Part shown: positions 1 to 6,383 of the stretch, piece by piece | Layout: each line of letters opens with the position of its first letter | Numbering within the stretch: position 1 is the stretch's first letter | NCBI GenBank assembly: GCA_039649115.1 | Contig: JBBWZQ010000294.1 | Location: forward strand, 1 to 11,853 | Length of the DNA: 11,853 nt | Source: DATEJJ01 sp039649115 | Lineage (GTDB): Bacteria; Actinomycetota; Actinomycetes; Mycobacteriales; Micromonosporaceae | Direction: 5' to 3' | Notes under the pieces: model-generated | Told to the model about the DNA's origin: nothing | What the model saw: only the letters and a program-made list of their open reading frames with translations | Databases searched by the model: none | Translations under genes and position numbers: made by a program

Positions 1-859
1 GTACCTGCCGTCGCTGGCCCGCCGGCTCGTCGAAGCGACCCAGCACCGGCGTCGCGTCCGGGGCCGCCGCGAGGATGCCGAGGTCGGCGATGAGACCGGC
101 GCAGCTCTGGTACCGGTCCGCAGGCTCCTCGGCCAGCAGCTTGGCGATCACCCCGGCCAGCCCGGGCGGTACCGTGGAAGGCGGCGCGACCGGCCGCCGC
201 CCGGCCACGCACTCCGCCATCACCCCACCGAGCGAGTACAGGTCGGCCCGCGCGTCGACGGCATCCGCGCCGACCCGCAAGCTCTCCGCGGAAGCCTCGG
301 CGCGGACCCGCAAGCTCTCCGCGGAAGCCTCTGCGCGGAACCGCAAGCTCTCCGCGGAAGCCTCGGCGCGGACCCGCAAGCTCTCCGCGGAAGCCGGCCG
401 GGCGGCGAGCCCGAAGCCGGTCACCCGGGCCCGGCCGTCCTCCTGGATGAGGATGTTCGCCGGCTTCACGTCGCCGTGCACCAGCCCGGCCCGGTGCGCC
501 GCACCCAGCACCTGGGCGACCTGGATGCCCAGCCGCACGGTGCGCTCGGGCGAGAGCGGGCCACCGCACAGCATCTCGGCCAGGTCGATCCCGGTGATCA
601 GGTCGAGCACGAGGTACGGGTGCCCGTCCACCTCGCCCACCTCGTGCACCACCGGCAGCCCGGGATGGTCCACGCCGGCGAGCAGGACAGCCTCGCGCCG
701 GAAGGCGGCCAGCATCTGCCCGCCCTCATCGGGACCCGTGAAGACCTTCATCGCGCACTCGACGTCGTCGCGGCGCACCCGGTACACCACGGTCCGGGGA
801 CCCCGCGCCAGTTCGCCGAGCAGCGTCAGCCCAGGAGGTACCGGCACACCCACAGTCAC
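1..859 (-). CDS. Ser/Thr protein kinase-like domain, N-terminal part of a probably larger signalling protein (runs off left edge)
   Basis: The visible 286 residues read as a kinase fold. There is a degenerate Gly-rich loop (ARGPRTVVYRV, about 18-28), the ATP-binding lysine in CAMKVF (K38), a catalytic loop HGDVKPANIL (129-138, D131 and N136 present), then TGFGLA (147-152), where DFG has become GFG. Residues 156-199 are four copies of an 11-residue unit (ASAESLRVRAE). ARADLYSLG (203-211) resumes the fold. No APE or GTxxYMAPE segment is seen. After the kinase domain comes PVLGRFDEPA (271-280). From memory this resembles the linker F-x-LG-x-x-D that precedes the AAA-type ATPase in large kinase/ATPase/sensor-kinase proteins, so I infer a long multidomain protein continuing to the left. 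The GTG at 859 is the chosen start; GTG at 853 or 847 would also fit, and no good Shine-Dalgarno sequence is visible. A pseudokinase role is possible. Confidence 0.82.
   Translation of the reverse strand, partial: MTVGVPVPPGLTLLGELARGPRTVVYRVRRDDVECAMKVFTGPDEGGQMLAAFRREAVLLAGVDHPGLPVVHEVGEVDGHPYLVLDLITGIDLAEMLCGGPLSPERTVRLGIQVAQVLGAAHRAGLVHGDVKPANILIQEDGRARVTGFGLAARPASAESLRVRAEASAESLRFRAEASAESLRVRAEASAESLRVGADAVDARADLYSLGGVMAECVAGRRPVAPPSTVPPGLAGVIAKLLAEEPADRYQSCAGLIADLGILAAAPDATPVLGRFDEPAGQRRQV
272..395. repeat. 33-bp tandem repeat, about 3.8 copies, inside the kinase gene
   Basis: Units begin at 272, 305, 338 and 371, and the last is incomplete. Each contains CCGCAAGCTCTCCGCGG, a CCGC/GCGG inverted pair around an AGCTCT core with a SacII-type CCGCGG. 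Copies differ at only a few bases (GACC versus GAACC at the start, CTCGG versus CTCTG near the end). Since 33 is a multiple of three, copy-number change keeps the reading frame. The repeats encode ASAESLRVRAE-type units with alternating charge that could form a helix. Confidence 0.93.
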
Positions 860-924
860 GCATGCCCATCGGCAGCCGCGGCCCGTTTCCGAGCAACCCG
901 CGGCACCCGGACCGCACCACAACG

Positions 925-958
925 CACCCCGCCCCGCCGGCCAGGGCGGGGCGGGGTG
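925..958. terminator. Strong GC-rich hairpin, probable terminator of the DyP-like gene
   Basis: A perfect 14-bp stem (925-938 with 945-958, CACCCCGCCCCGCC pairing with GGCGGGGCGGGGTG) closes a 6-base loop. It lies 33 bp past the stop of the minus-strand DyP-like gene and 66 bp before the kinase start. There is no T tract, which is common for actinomycete terminators. The stem reads the same from both sides, so it should also insulate the kinase gene from upstream transcription. Confidence 0.72.
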
Positions 959-990
959 GTTTCGGCAGCCGTCAGGCTCGGGGGTAGCCC

Positions 991-2478
991 TCAGGCGAGC
1001 TCGACGAGGGGGAAGGAGCGGTGCCGGCGGGGCGGCATCAGGTAGTTCTGCCGGCGCGTGGCGGTGATGAAGCGCTCCAGGCCGTTGTCCGTCACCGGGA
1101 TGGCGAACTGGGCACTCAGGTCCTGGGCGGCGGTGTTGCGGCGCATGGTGGTGAAGAAGTCGGCCGTGGGGACGAAGATGCTGAACTGCAGCTTCGGCTG
1201 GTTGTCCCCGTTCGGCACGTCCATGCTGTCGAAGCCGGGACCGTCCATCCGCGCGTGGATCGGCGTACCGTCCGCGGCGCGCGACGAGCGCTGGAGCGTG
1301 GACAGGTGGCCCACCCGGTGCTCGTTGTCCTCCGTACCGATGCCCTGCGCCGTCTGCTGCGCGTACCCCGCGCCGCGGAACTGGTTGGGCAGGAACGCCG
1401 GGCCGCCACCGTCCTGGAACTGGTCGGAGCGGCCGGGGTCGAGAGCGGGCGAGTGGAACATGTACTGCACCCGCTCGGTGAAGATGCCGTCGGCGCCCGG
1501 TCCCGCGGTGGCCGACGCCATGTCGAACCACTGCAGCATGTCGATGATGTCGTGCGCCAGGTGCATCACCGAGCCGTTGTCGAAGTAGTCACCGGCCACC
1601 GCGGTGGTCAGCCGGGCCGAGGAGTTTCCGGCGAAGGTACAGATGGGTGCCGGGCCGGAGGCGTTGGTCTGCTGGTCGGCGAAGCCCATCCACATCGGCG
1701 ACTGGTGCTGGATGAAGTTGGCGAAGGGCAGGCCGTTCTGCTGCGCCACCGCCTGCGGCAGTCCGATCTGGACGAACATGTGCCGGCTGGAGGTGAACGC
1801 CAGCAGCCCGGTGAAGCGCGGCGACGTCACGTTCGGGTGGCCGGCCAGCCTGTTGCTCCCGTTGAACCAGTTCAGCACGTCCTGGATGATGCTGAAGTTG
1901 TCACTGCGGAACACGAACATCAGATCGTTCTGCTCGATGACGACCGGCACGTTGTACCGCAGCTTGGTGATGCCCGGGTTACCCGACGACACGTCGGTCG
2001 GGCCGACCACCGCCTCCTCCAGCGCGAAGCGGCTGTTGTCGGACCCGAGTCGGGGCATCCGGCCGGACACCAGGGTTCCGGTCAGGCCACCGGGCAGCCG
2101 GCGGAAGTAGGGCAGCGCGTACGCGACCATCGTGACGAGCTGTGCGGCCGACCACAGGTAGTTGTCCTCCAATGTGGACAGTACCCGGTTCAGCTCGGCC
2201 TGGTCGGCCACGGTCGGCGTGCGCTGCAACCGGGCCGTCACGAACATGGTGTGCACCGGCGGCATGGCGAACGGCACGCCCGTGTCGGATGTCTGGGGTG
2301 GTGCCGAGAAGGCGCCGATGTCGAACTGGATGTCGGACGGGGCCACGGCGGGCTGGACGGCGGCGCGCGCCTGGCTGCGGGTCAGCGGACCGGCAACCTC
2401 CAGCGCGGTGATCCCCATTGCCAATGCCCCCGCGCCTTTCAAGGCGGTACGGCGGCTGACGAACGGAATTCTGTCCAT
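991..2478 (-). CDS. Tat-exported DyP-type peroxidase-like protein
   Basis: The 495-residue product starts with a twin-arginine signal (VSRRTALKG at 7-15, hydrophobic stretch to about 30, likely cleavage after ARA near 39), so it is exported folded, probably with cofactor. MGFADQQTN (264-272) lines up with the DyP peroxidase motif GFxDGxxN: the Asp (268) is kept but the second Gly is Gln. VGHLSTLQRSSR (389-400) looks like the DyP segment holding the proximal haem His (H391). It is followed by TPIHARMDG and LQFSIFVPTADFFTTMRR (430-447), matching the usual order in the C-terminal half of the fold. The motifs are diverged, so peroxidase activity is uncertain; a non-haem or structural role is possible. 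It belongs to a group often left as a domain of unknown function in actinomycetes (from memory). The start has GAAGGGGG about 12 bases upstream. The regulator ends 134 bp upstream on the same strand and the gene is followed by a strong hairpin. Confidence 0.68.
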   Translation of the reverse strand: MDRIPFVSRRTALKGAGALAMGITALEVAGPLTRSQARAAVQPAVAPSDIQFDIGAFSAPPQTSDTGVPFAMPPVHTMFVTARLQRTPTVADQAELNRVLSTLEDNYLWSAAQLVTMVAYALPYFRRLPGGLTGTLVSGRMPRLGSDNSRFALEEAVVGPTDVSSGNPGITKLRYNVPVVIEQNDLMFVFRSDNFSIIQDVLNWFNGSNRLAGHPNVTSPRFTGLLAFTSSRHMFVQIGLPQAVAQQNGLPFANFIQHQSPMWMGFADQQTNASGPAPICTFAGNSSARLTTAVAGDYFDNGSVMHLAHDIIDMLQWFDMASATAGPGADGIFTERVQYMFHSPALDPGRSDQFQDGGGPAFLPNQFRGAGYAQQTAQGIGTEDNEHRVGHLSTLQRSSRAADGTPIHARMDGPGFDSMDVPNGDNQPKLQFSIFVPTADFFTTMRRNTAAQDLSAQFAIPVTDNGLERFITATRRQNYLMPPRRHRSFPLVELA

Positions 2479-2504
2479 GGGGTTGGGTAACCCCCTTCGC
2501 GCAC

Positions 2505-2537
2505 ATTAGACGGACAAAGAACGATAAGAAACTATCG
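2505..2537 (-). promoter_or_regulatory. Possible promoter and operator of the DyP-like gene
   Basis: This is a locally AT-rich patch in a GC-rich gap. On the minus strand it has TCTAAT at 2510-2505, five of six bases like a -10 box, and an inverted repeat CGATA-GTTTCT-TATCG (2537-2522) where a -35 element or an activator site would be. No good -35 hexamer is present, which would suit activator dependence. A short GGGTAACCC palindrome (2485-2493) lies next to the start codon. The leader would be only about 20 bases, close to the ribosome binding site, so this is tentative. Confidence 0.3.
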
Positions 2538-2576
2538 ACCGCCTGCTGCCTGAGTCATGGCGAACTACCCTTGGGG

Positions 2577-2592
2577 GTGGGCACGCTCCCAC
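2577..2592 (-). terminator. Weak hairpin after the LuxR-type regulator
   Basis: GTGGG (2577-2581) and CCCAC (2588-2592) form a 5-bp stem around six bases, 20 bp past the regulator stop codon. It could be a weak terminator. It is short, and the downstream DyP-like gene is on the same strand, so read-through is likely. Confidence 0.3.
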
Positions 2593-2612
2593 GAATAACC
2601 GGCGCACCGGGT

Positions 2613-4040
2613 TCACTGCGCGATCAGGCCCAGCCGGTACGCCGCGATCAGCGTTTCCGGCCGGTTGTGCGTGCCGAGCTTGCGGAACAGCCGCGCCTGC
2701 GTGTTCTCCACGGTCTTGGTGGCGATCCCCAATGCCCGGGCGGTCTGCCGCACGGTGTGCCCGCACGCGATCGAGCTCAGAATGTCCCGCTCGCGCGCGG
2801 TGAGTTCGGGCGCGCCGGCCGCCGGCCGGTTGATCAGAGCGGACATCCAGTTGGCGAGCAGGCGCACGTGTCCGGCGTCCAGCACGCGGTACCCGTGGGA
2901 CACCAGCGACAGCACCGAACACAGATCCCGCGCCACGTCGCCGCGCCACACGAGCGCGTACGCCCCGTGCAGCACCGCGTCCACCGCGGTGGTCACCTCG
3001 GGTACCGACGACTGGACCACGACCGCCGGTACGCCCAGCGCCGACGGGATCTCCCAGTCGGGGGCGGCCGGATCGATCAGCAGCACGATCGCCTGCCCCC
3101 GGTTCCACTGGGCCCAGTGGTCGCCGGTCAGCGGCTCGATCGTGTGTACACGGACGAACGGGACCGAGGACTGGAGCAGGACGTGTGACACGTCGTCCAG
3201 GCACGGGCCGGCCGGTCCGCGGATCACCACGAGGACCCGGGAACCGAGCTCCGGATCTGGCGGGACGACCTCGATGAGGTCCCCGGCCGTGGCCAGGCTG
3301 ACCCCCTCCGACCCGTGGGTCTGGTCCGGTGCCGGACGGCCGTCGCCCGGTGGGCCACCGTTCGGGCCGCCACCGTTCGCGCCGCCCGCGCCCGGACCAC
3401 CGGCAGCCGGGCCGTCCCCGTGCGGGCCACCCCCGTGGGACACGTCGAACAGCCCGAGCGACATGGCGCGGGACACCGCGTGGCTCTGGTTGCCCACGCC
3501 GAACTTGGCGTAGATGCTGCGCTTGTGGTTCTCCACGGTGTGCGGGCTGATCCGCAGCAGCTCCGCCATCTCCAGCACGCTGCGCCCGGCACCCATCAGC
3601 GCGACCACGGCCAACTCCCGCTCGGTGAGCACCTGCCTGGGCGGGGCCGGCCGCACCGCCTGCGCCCGCTGGCGGACCAGCCGTAGGACCGTGTCGGGTC
3701 CTGCCGAGTACGGCACCAGCGCGGTGATCCCGGCCTTGATGGCCGCCCCGATGACACTCGGCGCCGCGTCCGTGTAAGTCACCACGAATTCGACGGTCGG
3801 GAAGCTCGTGCGCAGATGATGGAGTACCTCGACCATCGGCCCGGTCAGCACGCTGATGTCGACCATGCAGACGTCCGGGCGGTACATGGGGCACAGCGCG
3901 TACAGCCCCTTGAGCGTGGCCGTCTGCGCCAGCACGGAGACGTCCGGCTGGCTCGCAAGGTGCGTGAGCAGCGCGCTGTGTGGTAACCGGCGGCCTGATT
4001 GCACCACCAGTCGAATAGATCGCCTGTCGGTCTCGGCCAT
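2613..4040 (-). CDS. Dual-module LuxR-family regulator: two degenerate receiver plus HTH units in one chain
   Basis: This 475-residue protein is built as a tandem. Unit one has a receiver-like domain (about 8-125) and a LuxR HTH (about 136-198; LTERELAVVALMGAG, then SPHTVENHKRSIYAKFGV at 165-182). A Gly/Pro/Asn-rich linker follows (about 203-246). Unit two has a second receiver-like domain (about 252-400) and a second LuxR HTH (about 412-473; LTARERDILSSIACG, then ATKTVENTQARLFRKLGT at 440-457). Both receivers keep an Asp at the end of beta-3 (D61 in CMVDIS, D323 in VLLIDPA) but lack the acidic pair near the N-terminus (VVQSG in unit one) and the conserved Lys. Phosphorylation is therefore doubtful; ligand or protein control is more likely. 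No partner histidine kinase is adjacent. The ATG at 4040 fits the start of the receiver fold. Inferred role: local control of the two flanking exported oxidoreductases, perhaps with autoregulation. Confidence 0.85.
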   Translation of the reverse strand: MAETDRRSIRLVVQSGRRLPHSALLTHLASQPDVSVLAQTATLKGLYALCPMYRPDVCMVDISVLTGPMVEVLHHLRTSFPTVEFVVTYTDAAPSVIGAAIKAGITALVPYSAGPDTVLRLVRQRAQAVRPAPPRQVLTERELAVVALMGAGRSVLEMAELLRISPHTVENHKRSIYAKFGVGNQSHAVSRAMSLGLFDVSHGGGPHGDGPAAGGPGAGGANGGGPNGGPPGDGRPAPDQTHGSEGVSLATAGDLIEVVPPDPELGSRVLVVIRGPAGPCLDDVSHVLLQSSVPFVRVHTIEPLTGDHWAQWNRGQAIVLLIDPAAPDWEIPSALGVPAVVVQSSVPEVTTAVDAVLHGAYALVWRGDVARDLCSVLSLVSHGYRVLDAGHVRLLANWMSALINRPAAGAPELTARERDILSSIACGHTVRQTARALGIATKTVENTQARLFRKLGTHNRPETLIAAYRLGLIAQ

Positions 4041-4231
4041 CTCGGATCACGCCCCCGCCGGCTGGCTTCCGGATAGCAGTGCTTTTGCTGTGGTCGAGCA
4101 AACTTCATTCAGGAATTTGAATGAGTCTAGGTTCCTTCGAGTAATCCGCTCAACTGTCAGATATGCCATGTACGTCCCGACCCACGTGGAGAGTTCGCAG
4201 TTGGGGCGAGAAATGGGACGTGTCCTCGTGG

Positions 4232-4262
4232 CCCCTAGGGGGTTTCGGTCCCCCCGGGGGAC
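4232..4262. repeat. Alternating C-run/G-run block able to form competing hairpins
   Basis: CCCC-TA-GGGGG-TTTCGGT-CCCCCC-GGGGG lies about 105-130 bp before the multicopper oxidase start. The first G run (4238-4242) can pair with the C run before it (4232-4235) or the one after it (4250-4254), and the second C run can pair with the last G run (4256-4260). The pairings exclude one another. Whether it is transcribed depends on where the oxidase promoter lies. Confidence 0.6.
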
Positions 4263-4350
4263 TCACCAGAGCCGCGACCCGAGCCGAAAGTCATTGAGTG
4301 TCATCGAAGGGTAGCTCCCCCACCGGGCACCCGTCGCCCCCCAGCCCTCC

Positions 4351-4356
4351 AGAGGA
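4351..4356 (+). promoter_or_regulatory. Ribosome binding site of the multicopper oxidase
   Basis: AGAGGA ends eight bases before the ATG at 4365. It supports this start, which also places the twin-arginine motif within the first ten residues. Confidence 0.7.
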
Positions 4357-4364
4357 TCTCGGCC

Positions 4365-6314
4365 ATGGTCAACCGAAGACACGTCCTGAAGGCCGGTACC
4401 GTCACCGGCGCCGCGCTACTCGTCCCGGCGGCGCTTGTCGTGCGTCGTAGGGACGCCGTCGCGGCGGTACCCGGCGGCACCCTCGATCCGAACGCGCTCC
4501 CGAAGTACGTCACCCCGCTGTACGTGCCACCCGCGATGCCCCGTACCGGCACCGCCAACGGCGTCGACATGTACGAGATCGGGGCGCGCCAGTTCAGCCA
4601 GCAGATCCTGCCGGCCGGCTGGCCGTCGACATCAGTCTTCGGCTTCGGGTCCACAACGGACAGTACGACGTTCCACTACCCGGCCAACACGATCGAGGCG
4701 CGCGCCGGGAATCCGGTCAGCGTCACGTGGGCCAACCAGTTGATGACATCGAGGGGCCAGTTCCGGCCGCACCTCCTGCCGATCGACCCGACACTGCACT
4801 GGGCGAACCCATCGGGTGGTGTGTCCGGACGCGACTCGCGCCCGACATTCACCTCCACTCCCAGCCCGTACCGCGGGCCGGTGCCACTCGTGGTGCACAT
4901 GCACGGCGCGCACGTGTTCGAGGAGAGCGACGGGTACCCCGAGGCGTGGTACCTGCCGCCGGCGCGGAACATCCCCTCCGGTTACGCCACGGTCGGCTCG
5001 TTCTACAACCAGTTCAGGTCGCAGGCCCAGGCGCGCAACGGCAACACCTGGTCGACCGGGAGCGCCGTCTTCCGATACCCCAACGACCAGCGCGCCACCA
5101 CCCTCTGGTACCACCCGCACGACCTCGGCATGACGCGGGTCCAGGTCTACTCCGGGCTGAGCGGCTTCTACCTGCTGCGCGGCGGCTCGGCCGACCTGCC
5201 GGCCGGGGCGCTGCCGGGACCGGCGCCGCGGCGCGGCGACCCGGCCGGCGTGGCATACCACGAGATCCCACTCATGATCCAGGACCGCTCGTTCAACTCG
5301 GACGGGTCGCTGTTCTTCCCGTCGAGCAGAGGCTTCTTCGGCGACGCGCCGCCCGACGGTCCCTGGGCACCCACGACCGACCTGCCGCCCATCTGGAACC
5401 CGGAGTTCTTCGGCAACACGATGGTCGTGAATGGACGGACGTGGCCCGCGCTGTCGGTGGAGCCTCGCCGGTACCGCTTCCGCGTCCTGAACGCGTGCAA
5501 CTCGCGCACCATGCTGCTGCGCGTCGCGTCCGACCCGCTGGCAACGCGGCCGGTACCGACCGCGCTGCCGCTCTGGGTCATCGGCACGGACGGCGGCTTC
5601 ATCCCCGCACCGGTCTCGGTGGACCTGCTGCGGGTCGCGCCGGCGGAGCGCTTCGACGTCATCGTCGACTTCACCGGGTTGCCGGTGGGCACGTCGCTGT
5701 ACCTCATCAACGAGGGCCCGGACGACCCGTTCGGCGGTGGCGACGAGACCGTCGACTTCCTGCCCTCCGACCCGACCACGACCGGTCAGATCATGCGTTT
5801 CACCGTGGTCCCGTCGACCGGTACGGACACCAGCGTCCCACCGGGCCAGTTGCGCCTGCCCACGGTGACGCCGATCGGGCCGGCCAGCCGGACCCGCCAG
5901 CTGTCGCTCAACGAGCTGAGTTCGGCGTTCTACGCGGACGCGCCCACCGTCGGCCTGCTCGGCACCATGACCGCGGCCGGCGAGCCGAACCCGCTGGAGT
6001 GGATGGACGCGGTCACCGAGAACCCGTCGGTCAACTCCACCGAGGTGTGGGAGCTGAACAACTTCACCGAGGACGGCCACCCCGTGCACATCCACCTGGT
6101 CCAGTTCCAGGTGGTGAACCGGCAGGCCTTCGGCGGCGCGCCGGTGCGGCCACCGGAGGTGTGGGAGACCGGCTTCAAGGACACCGTGGTCGCGCTGCCG
6201 CAGGAGACCACCCGGGTGCGGGCCCGCTTCGACCTCCCCGGCCGGTACGTGTGGCACTGCCACATCATCGACCACGAGGACAACGACATGATGCGCCCGT
6301 ACCAGGTCTCCTAG
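4365..6314 (+). CDS. Tat-exported multicopper oxidase (CotA/bilirubin-oxidase-like laccase)
   Basis: This is a 649-residue, three-cupredoxin oxidase. The N-terminus NRRHVLKAG (3-11) followed by a hydrophobic run is a Tat signal, so it acts outside the membrane, probably exported with copper bound. All four copper motifs are intact: HMHG (178-181), HPH (250-252), HPVHIH (572-577) and HCHIIDHEDNDM (631-642). The last supplies the type 1 ligands Cys632, His637 and axial Met642. Such enzymes oxidise phenols, aromatic amines, bilirubin-like pigments or Mn(II) and reduce oxygen to water at the trinuclear centre; the natural substrate cannot be read from sequence. The HIHLVQFQVV region recalls CotA and phenoxazinone-synthase relatives. 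It is transcribed away from the dual LuxR regulator and followed, 58 bp later, by a glycosyltransferase operon. Confidence 0.93.
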   Translation: MVNRRHVLKAGTVTGAALLVPAALVVRRRDAVAAVPGGTLDPNALPKYVTPLYVPPAMPRTGTANGVDMYEIGARQFSQQILPAGWPSTSVFGFGSTTDSTTFHYPANTIEARAGNPVSVTWANQLMTSRGQFRPHLLPIDPTLHWANPSGGVSGRDSRPTFTSTPSPYRGPVPLVVHMHGAHVFEESDGYPEAWYLPPARNIPSGYATVGSFYNQFRSQAQARNGNTWSTGSAVFRYPNDQRATTLWYHPHDLGMTRVQVYSGLSGFYLLRGGSADLPAGALPGPAPRRGDPAGVAYHEIPLMIQDRSFNSDGSLFFPSSRGFFGDAPPDGPWAPTTDLPPIWNPEFFGNTMVVNGRTWPALSVEPRRYRFRVLNACNSRTMLLRVASDPLATRPVPTALPLWVIGTDGGFIPAPVSVDLLRVAPAERFDVIVDFTGLPVGTSLYLINEGPDDPFGGGDETVDFLPSDPTTTGQIMRFTVVPSTGTDTSVPPGQLRLPTVTPIGPASRTRQLSLNELSSAFYADAPTVGLLGTMTAAGEPNPLEWMDAVTENPSVNSTEVWELNNFTEDGHPVHIHLVQFQVVNRQAFGGAPVRPPEVWETGFKDTVVALPQETTRVRARFDLPGRYVWHCHIIDHEDNDMMRPYQVS

Positions 6315-6339
6315 TCGCGTTTAGGGTTCGCGGACCGGG

Positions 6340-6383
6340 GAATCGAGCATCTCGCACTCACGAGGGGGCGGGATGCTCGATTC
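6340..6383 (+). promoter_or_regulatory. Long hairpin enclosing the RBS and start codon of the glycosyltransferase operon
   Basis: Bases 6340-6355 (GAATCGAGCATCTCGC) pair with 6368-6383 (GCGGGATGCTCGATTC). This makes a 16-bp stem with one G-U pair and a 12-base loop (6356-6367). The 3' arm contains the ATG at 6373, and the loop plus inner stem hold the Shine-Dalgarno run GAGGGGG (6362-6368). In mRNA the start region would be masked. The stem begins 26 bp past the multicopper oxidase stop, so it may also damp read-through from that gene. Confidence 0.7.

Larger units (their letters stand above)
4041..4364. promoter_or_regulatory. Divergent intergenic region with several palindromes, between regulator and multicopper oxidase
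   Basis: No gene is seen in these 324 bp. The half nearer the regulator is clearly richer in A and T (about 4080-4175). Elements seen are TCATTCAGGAATTTGAATGA at 4105-4124 (7-bp arms, 6-bp spacer), the perfect palindrome CCACGTGG at 4182-4189, CCCCTAGGGG at 4232-4241, and GTCCCCCCGGGGGAC at 4248-4262. Promoters for both neighbours should lie here, but I could not assign convincing -35/-10 pairs. The minus strand has TTGCTC then 17 bases then TGCTAT in front of the regulator, a weak match only. The 20-bp element is about the size of a LuxR-type operator. Confidence 0.55.

Noticed and set aside
272..395. CRISPR array
   Set aside because: The 33-bp units are directly adjacent with no unique spacers and are translated in frame.
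75..1067. Plus-strand 330-codon frame over the kinase, with repeated Ala/Ser/Arg units
   Set aside because: The same repeats read in antisense. The minus frame gives a coherent kinase fold.
1021..2490. 489-codon plus-strand open frame antisense to the DyP-like gene
   Set aside because: Val/Arg/His-rich text without domains, a mirror of a high-GC gene. The minus frame has a Tat signal and recognisable motifs.
4060..4092. Classical -35/-10 promoter in front of the regulator
   Set aside because: TTGCTC-17-TGCTAT matches consensus at only about half of the positions, too weak to list as its own feature.
2506..4101. 531-codon minus frame overlapping the regulator in another phase
   Set aside because: Gly/Arg/Ala-rich text without motifs. 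The frame at 2613-4040 has two clear LuxR HTH domains.
4632..6275. 547-codon minus-strand open frame across the multicopper oxidase
   Set aside because: Arg/Val/His-rich antisense product. The plus frame holds all copper-binding motifs.
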